A stretch of 5,089 bases of DNA from an uncultured Ilumatobacter sp. (GCA_938049325.1 CALICC010000208.1:1-5089); one strand, 5' to 3'. Positions 1 through 4,983 are shown, counted from the stretch's first letter. Numbers and translations are program-made. The notes: a model not told the origin generated them from the letters alone.

Positions 1-1
1 C

Positions 2-490
2 GTGCTGGTCAACAATGCCGGCATGTCACCGCTGTACCCCAGCGTCGACGGCATCACCGAGAGTCTCTACGACAAGGTGATGGGCGTGAACCTCAAAGGG
101 CCCTTCCGCCTCTCGGCCTTGATCGGCACACGGATGGCAAACGAGGGCGGCGGCTCGATCATCTTCGTGTCGTCCGTTGCGTCGCAGCGGCCGTCCGAAC
201 ACGAGATCATCTACGGCGCAGCCAAGGCCGGCGTCAACAACCTCACATACAGCCTCTCGCGCACGCTCGGACCGAACGTGCGCGTGAACTGCATCGTTCC
301 CGGGCCGTTCCTCACCGACATCTCGAAGGCCTGGAACATAGAGCAGTTCGAAGCAGCGGCCGAGGAGCGGTACGCACTCGAGCGCGGTGGCGAACCCGCC
401 GAGATCGTCGGCGCCGCGTTGTATCTCGCGAGCGATGCGTCGAGCTACACGACGGGCGCACTCATCGACGTCAACGGCGGACCTCGCTGA
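2..490 (+). CDS. SDR family NAD(P)-dependent oxidoreductase, 3' part
   Basis: C-terminal 162 residues of a classical short-chain dehydrogenase/reductase, a soluble Rossmann-fold enzyme oxidising or reducing alcohol/carbonyl substrates with NAD(P)H. The frame is open at the left edge, so the TGxxxGxG cofactor loop and about 80-90 N-terminal residues lie outside the window. Visible in order (numbered from base 2): NNAG at 4-7, the structural Asn in VNLKG (N30), the catalytic Ser in VSSVAS (S58), YGAAK with catalytic Y71 and K75 exactly 13 residues on, the PG turn at 100-101, and the family C-terminus (RGGEPAEI, then ALYLASDASSYTTG, then DVNGG). All catalytic residues are intact, so it should be functional. 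Substrate cannot be told from this part. It ends 62 bases before the sigma gene on the same strand. The GTG at position 2 is not the real start. Confidence 0.95.
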   Translation: MLVNNAGMSPLYPSVDGITESLYDKVMGVNLKGPFRLSALIGTRMANEGGGSIIFVSSVASQRPSEHEIIYGAAKAGVNNLTYSLSRTLGPNVRVNCIVPGPFLTDISKAWNIEQFEAAAEERYALERGGEPAEIVGAALYLASDASSYTTGALIDVNGGPR

Positions 491-552
491 CCGGCCGAGA
501 TTTCTCTCGATTCGCGCGTCGGAGTTCGGGCGTCTGGAACGATGAACAGATC

Positions 553-1059
553 GTGAGCACCTCGTCCGCCGATCCGAACACGCTGGTGGCGCTGTACGAC
601 ACGGCGATGCCACAGGTCTACGGCTACCTCCATCGACGGACGCGGCACCGGGCGAGCGCGGAAGACATCACCACCGAGGTGTTCCTGGCTGCGATGGACT
701 CGATCCATCGCGGCGTCGTCGATGAGATCACGACTGCGTGGCTGATCAGTATCGCCCGCCACAAGCTCGTCGACCATTGGCGACGCACCGAGCGCGAACA
801 TCGGCGTGTCGGTGCGGTTGCGGCCGACACCGTCGAGCCCGAGGAACCTTGGGCGGCTCAGCTCGACCAGCTCGTCGTCGCCGACGTGCTGGCCGATCTC
901 GGCGCTCACCATCGCTCAGCACTGACGCTGCGCTACGTCGACGACCTGCCGGTCCCCGAGGTCGCCGACACTCTCGACCGAACCGTCCACGCAACCGAAG
1001 CGCTCCTCGTCCGTGCACGGCGCGCGTTTCGTATCCGCTACGAGGAGGTGGCGACATGA
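553..1059 (+). CDS. ECF-type RNA polymerase sigma factor (sigma-70 family)
   Basis: Small 168-residue sigma factor with only the two ECF domains. Region 2 spans about residues 10-82: the LYDTAMPQVYGYLHRRT helix, then SAEDITTEVFLAAM (region 2.2-like core contact), then TAWLISIARHKLVDHWRR (2.3/2.4, promoter -10 recognition). An acidic linker follows (about 92-105). Region 4 spans about 106-162: the helix-turn-helix with LTLRYVDDLPVPEVADTL and the recognition helix HATEALLVRARRAF. It should direct core polymerase to a small regulon. There is no C-terminal SnoaL or TPR extension. GTG 553 is the first usable start. Its Shine-Dalgarno is poor (only GGAAC 13 bases upstream), and ATG 542 is closed by a stop after four codons. 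The stop overlaps the next start (ATGA at 1056), so the downstream VOC gene is probably translationally coupled. Its promoter is not evident. Confidence 0.9.
   Translation: MSTSSADPNTLVALYDTAMPQVYGYLHRRTRHRASAEDITTEVFLAAMDSIHRGVVDEITTAWLISIARHKLVDHWRRTEREHRRVGAVAADTVEPEEPWAAQLDQLVVADVLADLGAHHRSALTLRYVDDLPVPEVADTLDRTVHATEALLVRARRAFRIRYEEVAT
1042..1049 (+). promoter_or_regulatory. Strong Shine-Dalgarno for the VOC gene
   Basis: GAGGAGGT lies inside the last codons of the sigma gene, 6 bases before ATG 1056. This is a near-perfect anti-SD match at good spacing. It decides the long start of the VOC protein rather than the internal one alone. Confidence 0.75.
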
Positions 1060-1721
1060 GTTCGACCAACGATCCGATCGGCGCACCATTCCACGCGCTG
1101 CGGGTCGACGACACCGCACTCGTTGCACCCGACCCGGGCTTTGCGCAGCGGCTGCGTCGCGAACTCGAAGCCGCGGCGACTCCGTCGGCAATCCAGACAA
1201 ACCCAACCATCCCGACCATCGACCTCCCCACACCAAAGGACACGACCATGGACATGACCCCAGCCGTACAAATCGTCACCCCCTACATCTCGGTGCACGA
1301 TGGTGCCGCCGCGCTCGACTGGTACACCAAGGCGCTCGGAGCGATCGAGACCGTTCGCTACGTCGGCGACGACGGTCGGCTCGGCCACGCCGAGTTCCTG
1401 ATCAACGGCGGTCGAATCATGCTGTCGGACGCCTATCCGGAGATGGGCGTCGTCGCAGCCAACAGCTACGAAGGCTCATCGTGCGCACTCCACGTCGAAG
1501 TCGCGGACTGTGACGCCATCCACGACCAGGCCGTAGCCGCTGGCGCGACGTCGCTGTCGGAACCCGCCGATCAGCCGCACGGCGCGCGATCCGCCACTCT
1601 GATGGACCCGTTCGGACACCGTTGGATGCTCAGCCAGCAGAAGTCGAGCCCGAGCTCCGAAGAGATCGCCGACGGCTACGGCAACTTCGAGGTCATCGAG
1701 GCCGACGGATCAACCGGCTGA
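1056..1721 (+). CDS. VOC family (glyoxalase/PhnB-like) protein with N-terminal extension
   Basis: 221 residues from ATG 1056, overlapping the sigma stop by ATGA. Residues about 70-195 form a PhnB-like vicinal-oxygen-chelate domain: VTPYISVHDGAAALDWYTKALGA (first beta-alpha-beta-beta-beta module), GHAEF with H111, INGGRIMLSD, ALHVEV with H146, a DAIHDQAVAAGA helix, and the ending MDPFGHRW at 183-190. Family members include metal-dependent glyoxalases and resistance proteins. The substrate is unknown. Residues 1-64 are not VOC: a short helix motif, PDPGFAQRLRRELEAA (25-40), then a Pro/Thr-rich linker. Such helices occur near the N-terminus of some actinobacterial sigma-partner proteins (from memory, not tested). 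An internal in-frame ATG at 1248 has AAAGGA 7 bases upstream and would give the bare 157-residue VOC domain. Pairing with an ECF sigma gene suggests co-regulation or modulation of the sigma factor (inference). Confidence 0.9.
   Translation: MSSTNDPIGAPFHALRVDDTALVAPDPGFAQRLRRELEAAATPSAIQTNPTIPTIDLPTPKDTTMDMTPAVQIVTPYISVHDGAAALDWYTKALGAIETVRYVGDDGRLGHAEFLINGGRIMLSDAYPEMGVVAANSYEGSSCALHVEVADCDAIHDQAVAAGATSLSEPADQPHGARSATLMDPFGHRWMLSQQKSSPSSEEIADGYGNFEVIEADGSTG
1235..1240 (+). promoter_or_regulatory. Internal Shine-Dalgarno for a second VOC start (ATG 1248)
   Basis: AAAGGA sits 7 bases upstream of in-frame ATG 1248 (residue 65), exactly at the boundary between the Pro/Thr-rich linker and the VOC domain. 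Its position suggests a real alternative start, but it is unproven. Confidence 0.45.
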
Positions 1722-1825
1722 GCGGCACGAAAGTGTCCCGGATACTCGGGCATGGCTGAGCGATATCGAGCACTTGGCCGGATCTGCTCGGGGCGTTTCA
1801 AGGTTTGAGTGAATAGGCCCGAGCG

Positions 1826-1848
1826 AATGTAGCACGCCGTGCTACATT
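1826..1848 (+). promoter_or_regulatory. vapBC promoter/operator: perfect 11+1+11 palindrome containing the -10 box
   Basis: The arms AATGTAGCACG (1826-1836) and CGTGCTACATT (1838-1848) are perfect reverse complements around a single C at 1837. The last six bases of the right arm, TACATT (1843-1848), match the actinobacterial -10 consensus TANNNT and end 6 bases before ATG 1855. Transcription would therefore start at or next to the start codon, giving a leaderless mRNA. No usable Shine-Dalgarno is present (CAGG abuts the ATG), which agrees with this. No clear -35 box is seen. Antitoxin or antitoxin-toxin complex binding to the palindrome would cover the -10, the usual autoregulation in VapBC/Phd-Doc systems. 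The same dyad recurs at 4957-4974. Confidence 0.8.
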
Positions 1849-1854
1849 GTCAGG

Positions 1855-2109
1855 ATGAGTCAGGTTGTCACCCAACGAGAACTACGAAACGGCAGCGGAG
1901 AGATCATGCGTCGCCTCGATGCGGGCGAGTCCTTCGTCGTGACCCGCAATGGTGTGCCCGTCGGCGAACTCACTCCGCTACGGCGTCTACGTTTCGTGAC
2001 AGCAGAGTCCATCGCCCAGCTCTTCCAAACAGCTCCGGCCATCGACAGCAGACGATTCCGACGAGACCTCGACGAAGTTGCCGATCAGAGCATCGAACCC
2101 CGTGGCTGA
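1855..2109 (+). CDS. vapB: Type II toxin-antitoxin antitoxin, Phd/YefM family (VapB-like)
   Basis: 84-residue antitoxin. The N-terminal half (1-45) has the Phd/YefM DNA-binding fold signature: VVTQRELRNGSGEIMRRLDAGESF, then the beta hairpin VVTRNGVPVGELTPL. The C-terminal tail (46-84) contains RFRRDLDEVADQ, the charged segment that in this family folds onto and inhibits the toxin. It neutralises the PIN toxin encoded directly downstream and probably represses its own promoter through the palindrome just upstream. Length is typical for the family. ATG 1855 is chosen because it lies 6 bases after the -10 box and because the N-terminal motif starts at once. Its stop overlaps the toxin start by 8 bases (2102-2109), a coupling that keeps antitoxin synthesis ahead of toxin. 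Confidence 0.92.
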   Translation: MSQVVTQRELRNGSGEIMRRLDAGESFVVTRNGVPVGELTPLRRLRFVTAESIAQLFQTAPAIDSRRFRRDLDEVADQSIEPRG

Positions 2110-2512
2110 CCAACGCGTCGAGCGGGGCGTGCTCGACACGTCCGTGATCATCGACCTCGACACCATCGACGTGAGAACGCTTCCAGCCGAGGTCGCCGTG
2201 ACCGCGCTCACCATGGCCGAACTCGCAGCCGGTCCCCACGCCGCGTCGAACCCAACCGAGCGGGCACGTCGCCAAGACCGACTACAACGCACCGAGGCAG
2301 CATTTTCTCCCTTGCCGTTCGACGCCGACGCAGCCCGCGCCTACGGGCGGATCTACGCGTCGGTCACGGCCGCTGGTCGCAAAGCACGGAGCGCACGCGC
2401 TGTGGACCTGATGATTGCAGCAGTTGCGTGCTCCGTCGATCTCCCGCTCTATACCCGCAACCCCAGCGACTTTTCTGCTCTCGACGGCTTGGTCGACATC
2501 ATCGCCATCTGA
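2102..2512 (+). CDS. vapC: VapC-like PIN-domain toxin (ribonuclease)
   Basis: 136-residue PIN-domain protein, the normal VapC length. VapC toxins are Mg2+/Mn2+-dependent RNases that cut tRNA or rRNA when released from antitoxin. Acidic active-site residues are visible in order: D12 in VLDTSVIIDL, E40 in TMAELAAG, D102 in RAVDLMIAAVA, and D123 in the TRNPSDFSAL motif that ends the fold. All four are present, so the toxin looks intact. GTG 2102 overlaps the antitoxin stop and puts the first Asp at residue 12, as usual. A TTG at 2078 in the same frame would add eight unrelated residues. No independent Shine-Dalgarno is seen, consistent with translational coupling to the antitoxin. Confidence 0.93.
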   Translation: MADQRVERGVLDTSVIIDLDTIDVRTLPAEVAVTALTMAELAAGPHAASNPTERARRQDRLQRTEAAFSPLPFDADAARAYGRIYASVTAAGRKARSARAVDLMIAAVACSVDLPLYTRNPSDFSALDGLVDIIAI

Positions 2513-2604
2513 CTTCACACTCCAGATCACCAGGGCGACCGCTCACCTCAACGCGCTCACGTACGGCGCATCCGCGCTCGTTCAGGTGCTCGGAAACGTG
2601 CGGC

Positions 2605-2644
2605 GAGCTGACAGCCTTGACGATGCGATCGTCGCTGTCGGCTC
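2605..2644 (+). terminator. Bulged hairpin between convergent vapC and HIT genes, possible bidirectional terminator
   Basis: 5' arm GAGCTGACAGC (2605-2615), then a three-base bulge CTT, then GACGAT (2619-2624), loop GCG, then ATCGTC (2628-2633) and GCTGTCGGCTC (2634-2644). This gives 17 pairs with one G-U wobble (2609/2640) on the plus-strand RNA. It lies 92 bases after the vapC stop and 36 bases beyond the HIT stop on the other strand, the only sizeable gap between the convergent genes. No U-tract follows on either strand, so termination is inferred from position and stem strength. Confidence 0.5.
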
Positions 2645-2679
2645 TGTGCGGAACGTGAGCGCTGGGCTTGAGCCGTGTC

Positions 2680-3114
2680 TCAGACAAGTAGCTCGCCGAT
2701 TCGTTGGACCTCGGCGAGGTTGCTCGGAACGGTTTCCCACGGCAGTCCGATGCGGTCCTTGCCCACGTCGTCTCTAAATCGAACGATGACATGAAGGTGA
2801 AAGTGGAACACCGTCTGCCCAGCAGCCGCGCCGCTGCAGTTCAAGAGGTTGACCCCGTCCGCTTCGAGCCGCTCTTTCGCACGCTGAGCAACGGTCTGCG
2901 TGAGGCGGGCGCACGATGCGAGATCGTCGGGCTCCACATCGAGGAGGTCCACCGCGTGGGATCGAGGGACTACCAAGACATGGCCAGGAGTTGCCGGGTT
3001 GATGTCCATGAACGCGATCGCTCGGTCGTTCTCGGCGATCTTGGTCGCCGGAGAGCTACCGACAACGATCTGGCAGAAGATGCAGTCCGACTCAGTTCCC
3101 ACGCCCAAGAACAT
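2680..3114 (-). CDS. HIT family protein (histidine triad nucleotide-binding)
   Basis: 144 residues from ATG 3114. It has the Hint-type layout: CxxC zinc-ligand motif C11-IF-C14 at the N-terminus, FMDINPATPGHVLVVPRSH (35-53) forming the nucleotide-pocket strand and the conserved H53, a central helix (60-85), LNCSGAAAGQTVFHFHLHVI (91-110), and a C-terminal strand region ending in ELLV. The histidine triad is H104-F-H106-L-H108, with H106 the expected nucleophile. Hint proteins are homodimeric cytosolic hydrolases of nucleoside phosphoramidates and acyl-adenylates, and their physiological role is usually unclear. The frame stays open to TTG 3225, but the family normally starts a few residues before the CxxC. 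ATG 3114 or GTG 3102 (140 residues) are therefore preferred. Neither has a clear Shine-Dalgarno. An unrelated open frame from upstream overlaps its first 145 bases. Confidence 0.9.
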   Translation of the reverse strand: MFLGVGTESDCIFCQIVVGSSPATKIAENDRAIAFMDINPATPGHVLVVPRSHAVDLLDVEPDDLASCARLTQTVAQRAKERLEADGVNLLNCSGAAAGQTVFHFHLHVIVRFRDDVGKDRIGLPWETVPSNLAEVQRIGELLV

Positions 3115-3503
3115 ACGCGTCGGGCATACCACCGTCGTGCGCGATATCGGCACGTACGCGATCGCTCGCGTGCTCCAGAACACGCGCCCATCTCTGGCGA
3201 TTTCATGTCGAACGAGTAGCACCAAGCGAGCGCGTCAACAGCCTCGTCCGACAACCCAGGATGGCGTTCGCGAAACCCACGCGTCGCAGCTTCCGTCATG
3301 GCACTCAGGTCGCCACTGGTGTGATGTGCCGTGGAGGAATAGAAGTCGTGTTCGAGGGCAGCAATGAGCGGCATCAATTCCAAGGCGTCAGTCCCGAATG
3401 CTTCGACCACGCGGCTCTCATCTCGACCCGGCCAGGCAAGTTGCTTGTATCCAGTCCACGCAACGATCGCTCTGCTGGTCGACTCGTCGGATGGTTTGGT
3501 CAC
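2970..3503 (-). CDS. Small protein of unknown function, frame overrunning into the HIT gene
   Basis: I do not know the function. From GTG 3503 the first 101 residues (to about base 3201) look like a genuine globular, acidic, mostly helical protein: RAIVAWTGYKQLAWPGRDESRVV, LELMPLIAALEHDFYSS, GDLSAMTEAATRGFRERHPGLSDEAVDALAWCYSFDMK. I recall similar roughly 100-residue actinobacterial hypothetical proteins ending at this WCYxFDxK point (from memory, unverified). Here the frame continues 76 more residues to a stop at 2970, turning into low-complexity Arg/Ser-rich sequence that is the antisense-looking shadow of the HIT coding frame. The likeliest reading is a lost stop (for example TAG to TCG right after the Lys codon) or a small indel. 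The true product may be about 101 residues plus a junk tail. Alternative start GTG 3542 adds 13 residues. Neither start has a clear Shine-Dalgarno. Confidence 0.6.
   Translation of the reverse strand: MTKPSDESTSRAIVAWTGYKQLAWPGRDESRVVEAFGTDALELMPLIAALEHDFYSSTAHHTSGDLSAMTEAATRGFRERHPGLSDEAVDALAWCYSFDMKSPEMGACSGARERSRTCRYRARRWYARRVCSWAWELSRTASSARSLSVALRRPRSPRTTERSRSWTSTRQLLAMSW
3148..3164 (+). repeat. 17-base exact direct repeat, copy 1
   Basis: CGGCACGTACGCGATCG, identical to 4907-4923 and in the same orientation. This copy lies 34 bases upstream of the preferred HIT start, in the zone where the preceding frame overruns. Flanking bases differ between the two copies. A shorter relative, CACGTACG, occurs at 2558-2565. 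Confidence 0.85.
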
Positions 3504-3682
3504 ATCGGCATCGTGGCAGACCAGCAGAACATCGGCAATCACGGGCGAACGCCTAGAACGTCAAGCGCCCAAGACCCATCGCCCGTCCGCGAACGACACG
3601 CAGGCGCTCGTTCGTGTTCGTGAGGTTGTGCGATCGCGTCGGCGGTTGAAGACCCGCTCCCTCGATGCCGCAAGACGGCGCG

Positions 3683-3688
3683 TACTCT
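3683..3688 (+). promoter_or_regulatory. Candidate -10 box (TACTCT) for a leaderless gene
   Basis: TACTCT matches TANNNT and ends 6 bases before GTG 3695, the same geometry as the vapB promoter (TACATT, 6 bases, ATG). No -35 box at 16-19 bases is convincing. It supports GTG 3695 over ATG 3665 as the start of the next gene. Confidence 0.45.
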
Positions 3689-3694
3689 GGTGCG

Positions 3695-4174
3695 GTGCAC
3701 AACCGACTCAAGCATCTGTCGGAGACGTTTGTGTTCGAAGGACTTCAGCCGGTGGACGCGTCGGCTCTACGACTTGAGTTGATGCGTGAGGATTCGTTCT
3801 CGACTCCGACGAGTTGGTCGCTGTTCGAATTAGGAGTCGGAGCGTGGCTCGTCCGGCGCGTCTGGGTCGACACCCGGAACTCGTCACGCCGCGAACCGTT
3901 TCGATACGGATCTGACGCGAAGGTCGAGCCAGGTCTCGCCGAAGGTATTCTCGGCCAGCTTGAGACGCTGGTCCTGCCAGCGTTCGTTGCACCCGCCGTG
4001 GGGCTGGACGGAACGTGGCGTTCAGTTCGACGTCCTGGCACAGGGACTCAGCGGATCGACGTCGGTTTGAACTGGTGGGAGGAACCACCGGGGTTCATCT
4101 CGGCAAATCAATGGTTCGATTGGACAGCGAAGGAACTCGACGAGCTTCTACCGCACTATTCGCCAACCCCCTAA
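3695..4174 (+). CDS. Hypothetical protein of unknown function
   Basis: 159 residues from GTG 3695, with no family I recognise firmly. It appears soluble: no signal peptide and no membrane segment long enough (the LFELGVGAWLVRRVWV stretch at 43-58 is short and charged). The C-terminal third has a Trp-rich pattern, GLDGTWRSVRRPGTGTQRID then LNWWEEPPGF, then an FDWTAKELDELL helix. This resembles the DG...WW..PP..W arrangement of various small bacterial hypothetical proteins, some of them immunity-like (weak, from memory). ATG 3665 would add 10 residues but lacks a Shine-Dalgarno and would place the start upstream of the TACTCT box. GC in sampled 60-base blocks here is 33-34/60, against 42-43/60 in the sigma gene, suggesting a different history. 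Confidence 0.7.
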   Translation: MHNRLKHLSETFVFEGLQPVDASALRLELMREDSFSTPTSWSLFELGVGAWLVRRVWVDTRNSSRREPFRYGSDAKVEPGLAEGILGQLETLVLPAFVAPAVGLDGTWRSVRRPGTGTQRIDVGLNWWEEPPGFISANQWFDWTAKELDELLPHYSPTP

Positions 4175-4364
4175 CCATTCGGTTCTCCTCGTCGCACAAC
4201 CGATCAGGACGACACCGCGACACTCCGGTCGAGACTGCGCCAGAACGGCAACGCGACGCGTTCGGGGAGGCTCTCTTCGTTGCCGGATCTTGGACTGGCT
4301 CGCGGTTTGGTCGAGGTTCAAAAATGTGCACGAGACGGCAGCAACTTTGACCGCGCTGGGTAAC

Positions 4365-4381
4365 TGTCCGTCGGACGGGCA
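4365..4381 (+). other. Small GC-rich hairpin in the 244-base gap between the two hypothetical genes
   Basis: TGTCCGT (4365-4371), loop CGG, ACGGGCA (4375-4381): seven pairs with one G-U wobble. It lies 190 bases after the preceding stop and 37 bases before GTG 4419. With no U-tract, it could be a terminator, a leader structure or chance. The rest of 4175-4418 shows no convincing coding frame or promoter. Confidence 0.25.
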
Positions 4382-4418
4382 ACCTGAGGTTCCGGCGCCA
4401 TCTGGCATGATTCGGTAT

Positions 4419-4823
4419 GTGTCTGTCGATGTGTTCGTTTTTCTGGCGAGGGGGTCGATTCCGTCCACCTCAATGTGGCAAGGAGCATTAGATCGCTACG
4501 GCACCGACCTCACGCTTAATAGCGGATGCGAGCCCGCATCGCACTCGGGCTACTGGCCAGCAACGCTGGGAGGTCTCGCAGCTGGGTTCGAGTTTCTCTT
4601 GAGCTCGGTTGCTGAGAACTTCGGCGACATTGACGTCGACATCGGGAACCGCGACATGGTCGCCACCTTCACGACGCACAGCGATGTGCGCGAGTTGAAG
4701 GGTTCGATGTTCGCTGCGGCGACGTTCGCAGAACTGACGAGCGGGATCGCTTTCGAAGAGGACACTGGCAACGTCCTGCCGGGTACGCGGCTGCTCGAAC
4801 AAGCAAGGGGCATTGCTCTGTAG
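4419..4823 (+). CDS. Conserved-looking hypothetical protein of unknown function
   Basis: 134 residues from GTG 4419. I do not know its function. The sequence has the look of a small conserved bacterial family: SVDVFVFLARGSIPSTSMWQGAL at the start, SGYWPATLGGLAAGFEF in the middle, then VAENFGD, GNRDMVATFTTHSDVRELKGSMFAAATFAELTSG, and a C-terminal helix LLEQARGIAL. I recall hypothetical proteins with the same GYWPA, GFE and THSD blocks beginning MSVDVYVFL (memory only). That is why GTG 4419 is preferred over ATG 4407 or the more distant ATG 4290. No signal peptide or membrane segment. There is no Shine-Dalgarno. CATGAT 7 bases before the GTG is a weak -10 candidate. GC here (34/60 at 4561-4620) is lower than in the left part of the window. 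Confidence 0.72.
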   Translation: MSVDVFVFLARGSIPSTSMWQGALDRYGTDLTLNSGCEPASHSGYWPATLGGLAAGFEFLLSSVAENFGDIDVDIGNRDMVATFTTHSDVRELKGSMFAAATFAELTSGIAFEEDTGNVLPGTRLLEQARGIAL

Positions 4824-4847
4824 ACCGACGCGGAGGACCGATCAGGA

Positions 4848-4866
4848 GCGTGCCGTTCTGGCACGC
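4848..4866 (+). terminator. Perfect 7-bp hairpin downstream of the hypothetical gene
   Basis: GCGTGCC (4848-4854), loop GTTCT, GGCACGC (4860-4866), starting 25 bases after the stop at 4823 and before the next promoter. Position and stem fit a terminator. The lack of a following U-tract keeps confidence moderate. Confidence 0.45.
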
Positions 4867-4906
4867 ATGTCAACGACGCGACGCCACCAGCGAACCCGCT
4901 CCTGTA

Positions 4907-4923
4907 CGGCACGTACGCGATCG
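4907..4923 (+). repeat. 17-base exact direct repeat, copy 2
   Basis: CGGCACGTACGCGATCG, identical to 3148-3164. It lies 33 bases upstream of the second operator and 60 bases before the second antitoxin start. It is preceded by GTA, so GTAC occurs twice around GGCAC here. Confidence 0.85.
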
Positions 4924-4956
4924 GCTACCCGTTCTCAATATGCGACAGCTGAACCT

Positions 4957-4976
4957 GGTAGCACTTGTGCTACCCT
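4957..4976 (+). promoter_or_regulatory. Second antitoxin promoter/operator: GGTAGCAC-TT-GTGCTACC dyad with -10 box
   Basis: Arms GGTAGCAC (4957-4964) and GTGCTACC (4967-4974) are perfect reverse complements with a 2-base spacer. TACCCT (4971-4976) begins within the right arm, matches TANNNT and ends 7 bases before ATG 4984. The half-site GTAGCAC/GTGCTAC is the same as in the vapBC operator at 1826-1848, where the spacer is 3 bases. No Shine-Dalgarno precedes the ATG, so a leaderless transcript is expected. Confidence 0.75.
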
Positions 4977-4983
4977 TCGATCG

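Noticed and set aside
536..540. GGAAC upstream of the sigma gene as an ECF -35 element (autoregulation)
   Set aside because: It is only 13 bases before the start codon and no CGT-type -10 lies at 16-17 bases. GGAAC is a common word.
26..613. Long minus-strand open frame across the SDR gene
   Set aside because: Arg-rich antisense shadow typical of GC-rich coding DNA. The plus-strand SDR has intact motifs.
738..1055. Open frame upstream of the VOC start running through the sigma gene
   Set aside because: Its translation is Arg/Pro-rich shadow sequence of the sigma frame. The strong Shine-Dalgarno at 1042 marks ATG 1056 as the start.
2078..2101. TTG 2078 as VapC start
   Set aside because: It would lie deep inside the antitoxin gene and add eight residues not typical of the PIN N-terminus. 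GTG 2102 gives the usual overlap and places the first Asp correctly.
3216..3222. A third GTAGCAC, identical to the operator half-site
   Set aside because: No facing GTGCTAC within 30 bases. On the minus strand it encodes the Trp-Cys-Tyr of the unknown gene, so protein constraint explains it.
3559..3564. TTGACG on the minus strand as a -35 box for the unknown gene
   Set aside because: The hexamer at 17-18 bases (TGATTG or GATTGC) does not match a -10 consensus.
3590..3614. CGAACGA ... TCGTTCG dyad in the divergent gap
   Set aside because: Seven-base arms with an 11-base loop and no promoter element at a sensible distance. Could be chance. A divergent-promoter operator is possible but unsupported.
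2513..4983. Integron-like cassette array (small genes, toxin-antitoxin modules)
   Set aside because: No paired attC-like sites recur between genes, gene orientations are mixed, and no integrase is in view.
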